From contig JASJCR010000013.1 in the NCBI GenBank assembly GCA_030065875.1, forward strand, positions 1 through 64,000: DNA of 64,000 nt, read 5' to 3'. The notes below the pieces were generated by a model. The model searched no databases, was not told the origin of the DNA, and saw nothing but the letters and a program-made list of their open reading frames with translations. A program made the translations under genes and the position numbers. Of the stretch, positions 8,359-23,300 are shown piece after piece. This DNA comes from Ardenticatenaceae bacterium. Its GTDB lineage: Bacteria > Chloroflexota > Anaerolineae > Promineifilales > Promineifilaceae. The stretch's first letter is position 1. Each line of letters starts with the position of its first letter.

Positions 8359-11300
8359 ATGAAAGCATCCTCCTCCCGTTGGTTATCTGCACTTTTCCTC
8401 TTCTCCTTTTTGGCCCTGATTCTCCTCAACAGCAAATCTGTCGCCAGCGCCCAGCGTCTCAACCCGATCACCCGGGCGTGGGAGCAGGCCCGCGCGGCCG
8501 GCTCCTATGAGTTTGTGGCGGACGTCGAGCAGACGCTGGTGCCACAAGCCAGTCCGGCCAATATCGGGCAGAGTTCAGAACAAATTGATATACGCATCGA
8601 GGGTGGGGTGCAGCTTCCCGACCAGGCGGAGATGGTGCTCCTGTTTGAAGGCATCGGAGATGCCCTGCCGCCCATTGGTATCGTCCACCAAGGGGGGGAG
8701 ACATTCCTGCGCCAGGGCAGTGCGCTCACCGCCGTGGATACTCCTTCAACAATGAGCGCCCCCAACGGAGATTTCCTGGCCTACCTGGCCGGAGCCACGG
8801 CCGTCGAACAGCTGGCAGAAGTCGAAATCAGCGGTCAAACTTACCAGCGCTATACCTTTGAGGTCAACGGCCGCGCTATCGAGCAGTACGTCGTGGAGCA
8901 GATTCAGACCTCGCTTGAGGGTGGAGAAAGCGGTATCGTGCAGACCCCCATAGCCACCGCTGCCCTGCTGCGCGGCCTCGGCGGCACCGGGGAATTGTGG
9001 ATCGACGAAGAAGGGTACCCCAGACGGCAGCTCCTCGATCTGGAAATGGGTGGTTTGGGCGCCAATTTTGACAGCCGCATGCAAATCACCATCGATTTTT
9101 CCCGATTCGGCCAGGCTGACCTCGATGCGCCCCTGCTGGACATCGAAGCTCAATTTCCGCTGACCGGCCCGCAGGCCCCAGCAGTCCCTGCCGCGGCGGT
9201 GACAAACTCTCCCTCAAACGCCTTGCCTTTGGCGCAATCCATCATGCTGGCCGCGGCCGCCGTATTTCTGGTTGGTTTGGCGATCTGGCTTTATCAGCGG
9301 ACCGGCCACCGGCTGCACGCTCCGCTAACCATTAGCCTGGCGTTGATATTTTTGTTTAATCCGGTTCTGCAGGCGTTTGCCCACCGGCCGGTTCAGGCAG
9401 CCGTGCACAGTGAAGAGCGTCCCGATATTTTCGAAGCGATGGGGTTGGCAGAAAGCGAAGAAGAGGCGGCCGCCTCCCTGACCGATCCCCAAATTTTGTT
9501 CGCCGACATCAATCCGGCCGTGCAGTGTGGCGACGGCAGCCAGGCGGCCGATACCGATGGAGACGGCCTGGATGATTTTACCGAAAACTGCCTGGGTACC
9601 AGCCGATTTCGGGCGGACACCGATGGGGATGGATTAAACGACGGAGTGGAAACGGCCGGCATTTCTTTTGACGGCACCATCTGGCCCAGCGATCCGTTTA
9701 ACCCGGATTCAAACGACGACGGCGTTGGCGATGGTGACGAATGGGGCACAGCCGAAGGCGGCACCGCCTTTGACTCGGATATCGACCAGGATGGGATCCC
9801 GAACGCCGTAGACGCCGACAACGACAACGACGGTGTGCCCGATGCGCAAGATATTTCTCCCAATTCCCGCACCGCTTTTGCCACCCGGCAGTCGCTGCAG
9901 GTCAACTCCGGCAGCTACAACGCCTACCAGACCATCGATTTACAGGTTGTGCCCCAAAATGCGGAGCATCTGCGCTTTACCGTTTCCCCACTCGACTGGC
10001 CGGCCGACACCGAGGGGCAGGTACAGGACATTCGCAACCGGCCGAACGATATCAGGCTGGTTCCAATGCTGGTCATCCAGGCCAATTTGGCTCCGGATAA
10101 AGGGCTGGCTCAAAAATATGGCTTGACGGTTCTGGAAAAAGGTAGCGGCTTTGAACTGTTTGCTCCCCTTTCCCCGGTGACCGATGGCGGCCGCATTGTG
10201 GCCTTTCAAACCCGCATTCCCTATGATCCAGCCAGCCTGGGGGTCATTATTTTGGATGCCGAAATGGTGTGGACAGTGAACAAGGCGGTAGGCAGCACCT
10301 CCCAGATGATTCACCTCTACAAAGGAGAATCATTCCGTCTGACCGGGTTCCAGGTGAACAAAAGCGCCGGCTTTGAGGCGGCTATCATCGGCACCCCCGA
10401 TCAGCCGGAAAACGACCAGCAGCTTTTTAACCTGGCCTTTGGCCTGAATACCACCTTCCTCAACCGCCTGAGCTTTGAAGGACAGTCTCCGGCCGACACC
10501 CCGCTGCAGGCGCTGGGCAAGCGGCTGACCAACGTCAACACCCCGCCCGAGCAAAAATGGGGGATTACGACAACGATTGCCTTTGATGGCGGGCAGGTTT
10601 ACGGTCATCAGGACGAGGCCTACGCTGATATTAGCGGCAGCCGCACGGCCGATTTCCTCGACACCCACTTTGGGGCTCAGTCAACCGCCTCCCTGCTCTT
10701 CGCCTATGAAGAACGCACGGGGGCCGGGAACATGGACGATCAAAATCAGCTTACCCCATCCAACCCCACCATCCACCTCGACAACATCGATCTGCTGACC
10801 ATGCGCACCGTGCAGATCGGCATGTTTGAGCGCGTCGGGGCCTCGTGGAGCCCCCTTTCACCCGAGGACAGTATCGAGCGGGTCGAAGATCGCTATGCCG
10901 ATGCGAGCGGGTCAATCGCCCTGCTGCAGCCCGATTATCCGGAAGTAACGGCCGTGGAAGTGCAAACCAGCATTACCTGGCTGTATCTGTCGTGGCTCAG
11001 CGGCTTTACCAGCGTCATGGCCATCAACGATACCGTTCTTTATGAAGAATTCGCCTCTGATTTGAGCGTTTACGCCCGCCTGAACCAGCCGGCCTACGCC
11101 AACGACCTGGGGTCTTACTTCCTGAAATCGGCCGATCTGCTGCAGTTGGGCGAAGGGCTGATTTTTTCACCAAATGCGGTTGACATCGATCAGATCGCCT
11201 CTGCCCGGCCGGAAGGGGAGTTCCCGGTTTACGGAAAGGGGTTTGCTGCCCTGTGGGCGTACAAGCAGACCGGGGCCGGTGGAGCAGGCAGCTTCCCCAC

Positions 11301-14300
11301 CAAGGAAGTGATCAAAACCGTTCTGACGATTAAAAAAGTATACTCTGCCGTGAAGCTGGTCAAAACCGCATACAAGGCTAGCGTAGGGGTGACCCGTACG
11401 GCCAGAGCGCTCCAGGCCTTGAAATACACCCAGCCTCTGAAGCAATCGAAGCTGGGAATTGCCGGCCTGGTGCTCGAGGTAGCCCTGATCTGGGTGGCCT
11501 TTGGGATCGGCACCGATTTCTCCAACCCGCTGGCCGTCAAAACCGCGGTGACCTATGCGGTGGTGGCCACGGCCGTGGCGGTGGCCCTTTTTGCTATCTC
11601 GCTCAACCCGGTGGGAGCGGTGATCGTGGCCCTCTTTTTTATTATCGATTTAATTATCTTTCTCACCACCGGGACCAGCATCTATGATGAGGCGGTCAAG
11701 GCGATCGCCGGGGCGTTTTACAGCGCCAGCGTTGATAACCTGACCATCCTGGAGGATGCGACTTTTGAAAACGTCGAATCGACCTTCCGCGATCCGGAGA
11801 TCGGACCGCGCCAGGGGAACCGGTTTACGATTAGCGGCCAGTTTACCGGCAAAATAGACAACGTTGGGCCGGGCGGGATCTCCGATCTGCGCAACAGCTA
11901 CGTTTACGGCAATTTTTACGGCAGCGCCTCCAACGCCAGCGCCGCCAACGTCAACCAGCAGAGCTGCTCGGTGGCTTACAGCAGCGCCGACGACTGGCAT
12001 CTCGACTGCACCTATCCGGTGGGGGTGATCTACAACCTGCATACGGCTACCAACAACGTGCCGCTGACGATGAGCACCGACGTCTACGGCCGCACCCTCT
12101 ATCGCGAGTGCGAAAGGATTTTGTTTGTCACCAAATGCAAGACCAAAACGACCGATTTTAGCGAGCCATCTCCACCGGAAACGATTTATCTCGATGTATT
12201 CCCGCGCACGCTGGATGAATTTGTCACCTGGAACGTGCTCAACCAGCCGGATGTCGATATGGACGGCCGCCTTAACGGGGCCGAACGGGCCGTCTGCGCC
12301 AACCCGGCCGCCCAACAGTGCACCAGCACCTCCCTGTGGGATACCGATGGGGACACCCTACCAGACGGTTTTGAAACCCTGGATACCAATGGGACCGTAG
12401 CCTGGCTGGCCGACAGCGATGGGGACGGGCTGCGCGATGACGTTGAACTCGATCTGGGCACCCAGCCGGACGCGGCCGACAGCGACGGCGACGGCCTGCT
12501 TGATGGGGAAGAGGTTGCCCTTGGCGCCGCCGGTGGCTGGGATGTCCTCCTGGCCAACGGGCAAACCCTGCGCGTTTATTCCGATCCCAAGGCGGGTGAT
12601 ATCGATGGTGACGGCCTGAGCGACGCCACCGAACGAGCCAACGGCACCAGCCCCTACGCCTATAACGACGCCCCGCGGGTGGGTCTCACGGCCGAGCAGC
12701 AGCTCTACCCCACCAACCGCCTGCCCGGCTTTATCCTGAAACCGGGTGACACTTTGGATGTGGCCACCGGTCTCCTCAGCGTTGGACCTTTACCGATTGA
12801 CTCGACTTTTGAATGGTGCTTCCCCGATCTGATCAGCAGCGCGTCTGTCGCCCCGCTGAGCGGCAACCGCCTGCCGCTGCTGCAAACCGGCAGCTGCCCC
12901 GGTGGCGGCACGGCCCACAGCTGGGATTTTTACGGCTCCTACACGCTGCAGCTCAACGAGGTCGTTTCGACCACCGCCACCCTGACGATTGACCCGGCCA
13001 TCTCCATACCCACCGTCGGTGAAATTACCGCTCGCCTGCCGTATGACGACGGCAGCGGCCCCGAAATTTTGACCCAGGCGATCAGCATCACGGTGGATAC
13101 CGATTTGCCGCTGGCCAACTTTATCGCCCCCACCGATAATTTGTTAATCGGCGGCGGCATCAGCGACTACGTGATCGGCGGTGAGGCATTTGATCCAACC
13201 AGCTATATCTCGGAGGTCGAGATTGACCTCCCGGCCGGAGGCGGCACCGTCGCCGCCGTTGGTGAGGAGGTGTGGGCGTACACCTGGAATCTTCCGGCCG
13301 ATGGGGTTTACACCCTCCACGCCCGAGCCATCGACTACGTCGGCCACGTCAGCCCGGACGCTACCGTCCAGGTCCAGATCGACAACACCCCACCGGTGAT
13401 CGACTTCCAGCTGGCGGATAACAGCGTCGTTTCCGGCACGGCCGCAGACACAATTGTCGTGCCGCTGTCGGGTACCGTCAGCGACAATTTGTCCGGCGTG
13501 GCCCGCCTGCAGATCAGCATCGACAACCGGCCGTGGCAGGAAATCCTGGCCAGCGGTGGCAGCTGGTCGTTTGACTGGGAAATGCCGGATGAGGCATCGG
13601 CACAGGGTGAGCACAACGTCCGCCTGCGCGCGTTTGATCTGGCCAACAACCTGAGTGGCGAAACCGTACGCACCCTCATCGTCGATGTGGTGCCACCCAC
13701 GTCGCAGTTAACCAACAACGCCTACCTGGCCAATCCGCCGTTTGTGCAGACCGGCGAAACCTTGACCCTTAAAGGAGTAGCCAACGACGCCGGCAACGCG
13801 CCGCAGCCCACCACGCCGCAGGAGCTGGTCGGCACGCTGAGCAGCCTTGATGACGCTACGATCTGGCTCCAGCCCTCGACGATTTTTGAAAACGACGCCG
13901 GTGTGGCCGTCACCTGGCTGGGTGACGTCAACGGCGACCGGCTGGCCGACATGGCCATCGGCTTCCCGGCGGCCGAAAGCGGCTCTGGTGAGATTTTTGT
14001 GGTTAACGGGCAGGCCGGCGACTGGCCCGCTCCCCCCAACAGTAAGCTGATCGCTGATTCCCGCTCCTCGTTCTTAGGGCAAAGTGGGGCCGCCGTAGGC
14101 AGCGTATTGACCGCTGTGGGGGATGTCGACGGCGATGCCTTTGACGATTTTGTCGTGGGCGACCCGGCCAACCAGAGCGCCTACCTCCTCTACGGGCGCG
14201 CCACCCCCTTTGGACGTGATGTCCTCCTCGACCGGCCGCAAACAGGCCTGATGACCCAGATTACCGCCAGCAGCGGCACCGGTTTTGGCCTGCGCACGGC

Positions 14301-17300
14301 GGCTGCCGGTGACGTTAACGGGGACGGCTATGCCGATGTCTGGCTCAGCACGGACGATGCCTCTTATCTGATGTTGGGCGAGGCCGCCCGCGTCCCCGAA
14401 TGGGACGTCGTCGTTCAGGCGGCCGCGATCGTCGGGCATCCGGCTGCCGGTGATTTTGTAGCCGGTGTGGGGGATTTGGACGGCGATCAGCGGGATGAGT
14501 TTGTCCTGGCGGCGCCCAGCGAAGGGCAGAGCCATCTTTTTGCCGGTGATGCCACGTTCTCCAATCTCAATCCGAGCCGCTTGACCAAAGACGACGCGGT
14601 GAACAGCTTTGTGGCGACTAGCAATCAGATTGCCCCGTTGGGTGATGTCGATGGAGACGGCCTGGCCGACTTCATGCTCGAAAACGGCAGCGCTCCGCAG
14701 CTGATTTTTGGCGATGCCGGGGGCAGCGGCCGCTGCTGTCTGAGCTTTGGCGGCCTGAGCCCCGCCGCCAGCGGTCAGATCGTCGGTGTGGGCAACGTTC
14801 ACGATGACTCAAACGAACGATTAAACGATATTTTGATCAGCACGGCCGACGGCAACGCGTATCTTTTCCTGGGTGAAAACGGTCTGAGTGCCGTTTCCGT
14901 GGCCGCGACCCTGCTGGGGGTCAACAGCGCCGCACCCAGCCCTTACCCCACCGGGGCCGATCTCAACGCGGACGGCTCTGCTGATCTGCTGCTGGTCCCC
15001 TCTGACACGTTGACCGGCCTGGCAGGAATGAGCGACGCCTCGGTTACCGTGGCCGACCCCAACGCCCTGCCCCGACCGCTTGATGTTGAGCTTTCCCCGT
15101 CGTTTGCCGCCCCGCAGGCCGGGGTTGTCTTTACCGTGGATGACGACGGCTGCGCCGGGTGTTACACCACGATCCAGGCGGCCGTTGACGCCGCTGCTGA
15201 TGCGGATATCATCAACATTCAGCCCGGCGTTTACGGCAGCTTCCACATCACCGGCACCGACCAGCTGATCGTTCAGGGGGTGGACCCGGACGCGGTCTTT
15301 ATCGATGGCGGCGGAGGCCAATATGCGATGCGGGTCAGCAACGCCATTGGTGTTTCCATTTCCAACCTGACCGTCTTTAATGCCGAGCGCGGCCTGTGGC
15401 TCGACGCGGCCGGGATCGGCGGTTACGAAGTGCCCGCCAACCTCACGTCGGCCAGCCGCCTGCTCTTCCGCGATGTGACCCACGCGGTGTACGCCGACCG
15501 GCGCAGCACGGTCAACCTGAGCCAGAGCACCCTGGTTGGCTCGCCAACCGCAACCGATGAGACCATCTTTATCACGGCCGATCCCGATCCTGATCTAAAC
15601 GGCACCTGGGCCACGATGACCACCTCCATCCCGGTCAATGTGGCCGCCGGCGGTTCGCTGACGGTCAAGGACAGCGACGAGCTATATATTCTGCCCGGCG
15701 GTAACACCAGTGCCCTTTACACCTACAACACCGTCACCGATTCATTTATCCCGCAGCCCAATGCCCCGGCGCTTCTGGGGGCGGGCAGCAGCGCCACCGG
15801 CCAAAATGGGAATCTCTATTCGCTCTCCAGCGTCGACTGGACAGGCCCGGACGGCCCCAACGGCAGCACCATTTATGACGTGGCCATCCTTGGGAACGAC
15901 GTTTATGTTGTCGCTTCCGAAGAAGGTTGGCGCTGGAACGGCATCACCTGGACGCGAATCATGCACGGCCTGGACTCCCTGGTGGGCACCGACTTAAGCG
16001 CCGTCGAAGTGGTCGGCAGCAAAATCCTATTTGCCGGTCAGTTTGAGGGGTTTGAAGACGCCAGCAATAATAATCATCAGCATTCGGGCCTGGCGCTGTT
16101 TAATCCGGCTACAAATACTTATGAAGGTGTGTGGGGATATACCGATCGCGATGTCGACGTCGTGGCGGTTGACCCGGTCACGCTGGACATTTACGCCGCC
16201 CATCGCGACGCCAACAATGGGGACGACTGGCGGCTGGAAAAAATCGTGGGGGCCAGTACCACTTCCTTGGGAGAATTCCGCTCCTGCAACACCCCGCCCT
16301 GCGGCGACGGCACGGTCGGCGAGTTGGGATTGGCTCCCAACGGCGACATGTATGCCACCGGTGGCTTTAACACCGTCATTTATAATGGCAAGGGCGTATT
16401 GGCCCACGGCGTGGCCTACTATGACGTTTCCGAAGACGCCTGGCACGGGGTTGGCAGCGCCGATTACGAAGTGCGCAATTACGACCAGTCGTCTGGCGAT
16501 ATCGAAATTATCGATCCGCTGGGGATCAGCTCGTTTAGCATCCCTGATCCGTGGGTGAACGGCGGTGCGGCCGGAAAAATTACCTTCCTTGACGGGAACC
16601 CGATATTTGGGGCTAGCACCACCGTGTATACCCCCACCGGACAGCTGGCCGTGAACAACATCGTGCGCTGGAACGGCACCAGCTGGGATGACATGGGCGG
16701 TGGGCTCAACAACGGGTTTAGCAACATGGCCACGTTTGGGGACGAAATCGTCGTGGCCGGTTCCTTCACCGCCACCGCTTCCGGTATCCCGCTCAATCAA
16801 ATGGCCACCTATTCAGATGCTGAAGGATGGCAGACGTTTAGCACCGATTCCGCCTGCTGTCCAAACGGCCGGTTTTTCCGGCATATCGAGCTGGTCAATT
16901 ACGGCCGGATTCTGATCGGGGGCACCTTTAGCAACGTGGCCGGTGAACCGCACCGCAACCTGGTTACCGTCCAGCGGGATTTCTCCCGCTTCGACGGCAA
17001 TACCTGGCAAAGCCTGGCTCCCTTACCAGCTTATCTACCGGCCGCCCTGGCCGGCGATCCCGCCGGGAGCGATATTTACGCGATTGTGGAAAACGGCCGG
17101 ACCGGCGGGCTGCCTCTGTGGCGGTATTCAGTTGGCAGCAACAGCTGGACGCAAATCAGCATTTCTCCCTCATCACCCACGGCCACCCGGCCCAGCATGA
17201 CCTGGGCCAGCGACGTGCTCTTCGTGCTGCCGGGAGATGGTTCCCAGGCGTTCTTCGCTTATGATATTTCCGGCGACAGCTGGTCGACCCTGGCCGATAT

Positions 17301-20300
17301 CCCTTCCCCGGTCGGAGCCGGCAAGTCGATTTCCTGGGACGGCCGGGATTACCTGTACGTCATTGCGGGGGGCGGCGGCCGCTACTTCTACCGCTACTCG
17401 ATTTCCGGCGACAGCTGGCAGACTTTGGGCGATAACACCTTAATCACCACCGATGACGACGACACCCCCAACACGGTGGATGCTGGGGGGGAGAGCGCCA
17501 TCCTGAACCAGGTGCTCTACGCCATGCGTGGGAATACCACCGGCGATTTCTGGCGCTACGAACCGGTTGGCGTGGTGGCCAACAAGTTAATTCTCGATCA
17601 AAATCTCTTTGTGGCCCCGGCCAACAGCACGGCCGCTGCCTGGAGCAATATCGATCCGGCCGCCGCGCCGGATGAGTTCGGTATCGTGATCAACGGCAGC
17701 AATCAGTGGGTGGGCGGAAGTGGCTCTTTGGTCTGGGCCCCGGCCGCCGTCACGCAGACGTTTGCTGCGGCCGCCTTTTTGAACCCGCCACAGGACAGCT
17801 ACCGGCTGACGGCCGGTTCGGTCGTCACGGCCGGCTATCACGCCTACCGGCCGGACGCCACCGTCTCCACGACCGCCTGTGCAGGCTGCTTCTCTTCGGT
17901 TCAGGCGGCCGTCGACAGCGGGGCCAACGCCATTTTTGTCGAGCCAGGTTTTTACACCGACTCGTTTTACCTGGTGCACGGCCTGAACCTGGTCGGCACG
18001 CGAGCTGACCTGACGATCATCGAAGGGAGCGGCTCGGCCACAGTCACCGCTGAAGGGGTAAATGCTTCTCTCAGCCGCCTGACGCTCACTAGCTCGAGCG
18101 GTGGTAACGGGCTACAGGCCGAGCAGGGGGCGGACGTAACTGTTTCGCGGACCATCATTCGCGACACGACCACGGCGGTGGCGCTTGACGGCAGCACCAC
18201 CTCGGCCGAGCTGATCAACAGCAATCTGGTTAAAAACAACGCGGGTGTAGTTTCCACCGCCCAGGCCGGTTTTAACATGCGCAACTCGATCATCGCCTAC
18301 AATACCGGTATTGGTCTGAGCCACGCGGCCAACGCCAGCCAGAGCGCTCACACCTATAATTTGTTCTGGCAAAACGGGGCCGATTTTGGCCAGGGGGCCG
18401 GTGCCGGTGCTGGGGAACTCTTCCTCGACCCGCTCTTTATCGATCTGGCGGCCGATGATTATCGCACCACCGACTTCTCACCGGTCATCGATGCCGGTGA
18501 TCCGGGGGATCCGGCCCCGGCCAACAGCGGCACCGTGGATATCGGCTTCCTCGAACAGGGGGTGGGCGGCATCTTTGTCGATGACGATTACTGCCCCACC
18601 TGCGCCAACGACGGCCTCGCCTGGGGTGTCGACGCCTTTGCCACCATCCAGGAGGCCCTCGACGCGGCTGAAGCCCGGCTAATCGCCGTTGGCGACGCCC
18701 TTCTAGAGCGGCGATTGACCGTTGCGGTGGCCCCCGGCAGCTACAGCGAAAACGTCACCGTGCCCAGCTATGTCAGCCTGAGTGGGAGCGGGCCGGATCA
18801 AACGGTTTTGACGGCCGCAGCGGCCGGTTCAACCGTCACTTTTGAAAACGTGACCCAGGCCACCCTCTCCGGTTTTCACGTGCAGGGGGCCAGCGGCGCG
18901 GGCTCAGCCAACGTCATGATCCGCACCGGCAGCCTGATCTCCGTGACGCGGAGCTTGCTCACCGGCTCGACCGGCGGGGCGGCGGCTATCCGTCTTGAGG
19001 CGGGCAGCACGGCGGACATCCAGTTTAATACGCTGGTCGTCAACGAAGCCGGTATCCAGGTGGACGGTGCCCAAAGCTGGGCGGCCGTGCAAAACAACAT
19101 CGTGGCCGACTCAGCCGGGGCTGGGCTGGCGTCCATTGGAGGAGGCCGCTTCTTTAACGATTACAACCTCTTCTACAACAACGCACCCGACTTCGGGAGC
19201 GGGTTGGTGGCTGGTGACGGGGACCTTACCGGTCAGAATCCGCAGTTCGCCCCGTCGTTTTACCGGCTGACGGCTACCTCTCCGGCCGTCGACCGGGCTG
19301 ACCTGCTGGCTGAGGTGCCCGCAGGCGGCGGCGTGCGGGCCGATATCGGCTATCACGAGCTTCTGGCAGCGCCGGTGACGGTGCTGCTGGGGGATATCGA
19401 CAACTCCAGGGCGCTAGCCAACTCCGGTGTGGCTCTGGTGGAAGTGGGGGTGGTGGCCGTGGCCGACGGCTCCCAGCCGGTGACGGCCACGCTGCCGTCA
19501 AGCTGGACCCCGGTCACGCTGCTCGGCAGCGCGGGGGATACGGTGCGCTTCTGGTCGGCCGATGTGCAGCCCGACAACGAAGGGATTTATCGCATTTACA
19601 GCCGGGCCACCGATGCTGAAGCCAACGGTGAAGCGGATGAAACGGTCTGGTTTGAAGGGACATTTTTGGCCGATGGGGTTGCCCCGGTTGTCACCAGCCC
19701 GACCGCTTCCAGCAGCTCGATCTCGCCCCTGGAACTGCGAGCCACCACCTCCGATTTTGTGGCCGGTGAATTCACCATCGAGCAGGTTGGCTTTGTGGTC
19801 AACGGCCAGCCGGTGGCGGCGGAATGGGTTCCAGAGCCTTGGGACGCTGCCGCGCAGCAGCCACGGGCCTTCCGGGCGCTGGTTGATCTGTCGGTGGGCA
19901 GCTACACGGTCACGGCCGTAGCCACCGATCGCTCGGGCCGGACCACCACCTCGACCCCTCTGGCTCTGACAATTACCGGCCAGGCGTTCGACACGACCCC
20001 TCCCGGTCTGACTTTCACTGGGGCGTCGTCTCCTGGCGATAACAACGTCATTGTCCTGGAAGGGACGGCCGGTGACGATACCGCTCTGCTGGGTGTCGAA
20101 GCCAGCTTTGATAACGGGCAGACGTGGCATCCGGCCGCCCTGTCCGGCAGCGATTGGACCCTGACCTACCAGGTGCAGGACGACCAGGAATATGTGACGT
20201 ATGCTACCCTGCTCCGCTCGCGGGACGTGGCCGGCAACGTGGTCACCCAAACGACGACGGTGACCTTTGACGACCAGCCGCCGCGCGGACTGGGCACCCT

Positions 20301-23300
20301 GCAGTTTGATCCGCCGCTGGGCAGTCATCTCGATTTTGCCCAGACGCTGAGCGTGACCTGGGATGCACCGTTTGACGGTTCTGGTGTCGCTGAGGTCCAG
20401 GTGTTGATCGACCAGCTGCCGGAAAGTGAACCGACGACAACCGTGTTCGGTACGTCGACCGGGCAGTCGCTCAACGCCAACGGCCAGTGGTACGCTCACG
20501 TGGCCATGGAGGACAGCGGCGGCAACCGCATCTTGCGCCACTACGGCCCTTGGTACGTCGGCGACATCAGCGGGGCGTGCCCCGACCGGCGGCAGTCTAT
20601 CGTGCTCGATGGGGTCCTGAACTTTGAAGTTGACGAGTGGCTCCCGGCCGGGGAACTGCTCGATGATGACGAGCGGCCGCTTAACCGGGATACCCAGCTG
20701 CTGTTTGCCGCCTGGGATGCCGAGCACATTTACCTGGCCTGGCAAGGTGGGTGGTGGAATACCGACGGTTCCTTGTGGGCGTATCTCGATGTTACTGGCG
20801 ACGGGAGTACAATCGCCCAGCAGGGTGGTCATGTTCTACCGTTTGCCGCTGATTACGCCGTTGAAATCGCCAGCGACAGCAGCGGCACCCTGTGGCAATA
20901 CAGCGGCGGCAGCTGGGTCGACCAGGGAGCGGTTGACTTCATCCAGGGAGATTCCGGCGGCACCGAAATTGCCCTGCCGTTTGGCACCAACAGCTACAGC
21001 ACCAACGTCAGGCTCTTCGCTTATGCCGAGGACGATCAGAGCGGCGTTTGGAGCACCTTCCCGACGACCAATCCGTTAAGCGGCAGCTGGACGAGCGCCT
21101 ACAGCTGGGCCAATCTGTGCAGCAGTGTCCTGCCGAACGCCAATCAGCCGCAGTCGAAGAATCTGGCCGTGAGCGTTTCCAGCCCGCAGTCAACCGGCAC
21201 GCCGTGGGGCCCGGGGGAAACGCTGTCGTATGCAATCGAAGTGACCAACAACGAAATTAGCGGCTTGCTTTCGGGGGTTGAACTTGCGGTTGAGGGCACG
21301 TCTGGTCTGGGCTATCAGAGCAGTCAGGGTGCGGTCTGTACTGACTGTACTCCGGGTGCCGGCAGCTGGACGCTGGCGCTTGATCCGTTTGTGCCTGGAG
21401 AAACACAAACGGTCATCGTGACCGGCACGTTGGAGACCCAGCCTGTTCTGGCTGCCGTGGACCAGGTCACCACCACCGTCACGGTGGTGCGCAATGCGGT
21501 TGAGTTGGCGGTTGACAGTTTGGTTCACGCGGTAGACGGCAAGCCGCCGACGGTAACCCTGACGATCAACGACGATCTGTCGATTTTGCCCGGCGCGCAG
21601 ACATTAAGCGGTGCGGCGGCCGATGCCGGTGGTTCCGGGATCGATTATGTGCAGGTGCGTCCGGCCGGCGGGAGCTGGTCACCCGCCGCCGGCACGACGA
21701 GCTGGACATTTGACCTGACTGTTCCGCTTGTGACGACTTACACGGTTGAGCTGCGGGCGTTTGATCAAAACGGCAACGCCAGCCCGATTGTAAGCGTACC
21801 GCTGGTGGTCGATCAGACCGCCCCGCAGATCGATTTCTCACTGCCGGTTTACGTCACCGACACGCTGGCTGCTCTAAGCGGCACGGCGGCCGATCCTGCT
21901 CCTGTCGGTGGCTCAATCGCGGATGTGGCCCTGCAGTTTGAGGACCCATCGGCCCCCTTCGCCTCAGCCATCGTTTATGATCCCGATCAGGCCGGGCAGC
22001 AGGGGTGGCTCTACGGCTGGACGACGCCGAGCCTCGATGGCCAGGTCGTGCAGGTGCGGGCTCAGGCCACCGACGCGGCCGGCAATCAAATGGTGACCGG
22101 CTGGCTGACGACGACGGTTGATACCCGCCTGCCGGTCATCACCGCCACGCAGATGATCACCACCGTGCTTTTTGACGAGTATTATTTAGCGGCCGTCGGT
22201 CCGGCGGTCCTGAGCGGTCAGGTGACCGACAACCTGCTGGACGAAGTCTGGATCGAGCTGCACACTCCAGCTAGCGAAGTGTACATTTTCCCTCAGACCA
22301 TATCTGGGGATGAGTGGGCGTATGATTTTGCTCTGCCGACCAGCGAGGCCGGTCTTTATCTGGTTTGGATCCACGCTACCGATTTAGCCGGCAACCGGCA
22401 GATCGAAGGGCCGTTTGAAATCGTCGTTGAGCCCACGGCCGATCTGCTGCTGGACAAGCGGGTCTCCACCGGTGCGGCCGTGCCGGGTGATGAGATTCAG
22501 TACACGCTGACCTTCACCAACAGCGGCTTGCTAACCGTCGATGACGCGGTCCTGAGTGATCCACTGCCGGGAGAGCTGGTCAACCCCAGCTTTGAATCCT
22601 CGGTGCCGGTTACGACTACCGGGTCAACCCCGTATCGCTGGCTGCTGCCGCCATTGACGCCCAGCATGTCTGGGATGATTACCGTTACGGCCGAGATCCA
22701 AAATCCGCTGACCGGCACGGTCACCATTACCAACAGCGCCACGCTAAGTTCCGCCGGGGTATTTGATCTCGACGGGGGAAATAACGGGGATTCGGCCGTC
22801 GTGGCTGCGGCCGATGTGGCCATTTCCGGTCTGGCGGCCAGCAACAGTGGCCCGGTGGCGGTCAACCAGCCGGTTTTGGTGGCGGCAGCCGAAACGGTCG
22901 GGACCAACGTGCACTACAGCTGGGATCTGGGTGACGGCAGCAGCGGCAGCGGTTCTCAGGTGACCCATACGTTTGCCGCTCCGGGAATATACACGGCCAC
23001 CGTGACGGCCACCAACGGCACGTCGCAGGTCACTGCAGAAACGGAGATCGAGGTCGTAGAAGCGTTTTACACCTATTTGCCGGGGGTGATGCATGAATAT
23101 TTCCCACCTGCTCCGGATCTGGTGGTCTCTGGAATTAAGGCTACAACCGGTGGTGTTGAGATCACAATTGAGAATATCGGCGGGGCCTCAGTGACCGATG
23201 GTTTCTGGGTCGAGCTGTATCTCAACCCGGATGTGGTGCCGTCGGAGGTGAACCAGATTTGGCCGGATCTGGGGGATCGCGGGGCGACCTGGGGCGTGAC

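Noticed and set aside
13844..15010. Integrin-like receptor function for the FG-GAP region
   Set aside because: FG-GAP repeats alone do not show ligand binding; kept as a structural description only.
19498..20832. 444-codon minus-strand frame inside the giant gene
   Set aside because: Long antisense frames are common opposite GC-rich genes; the plus-strand domain structure is continuous through the region.
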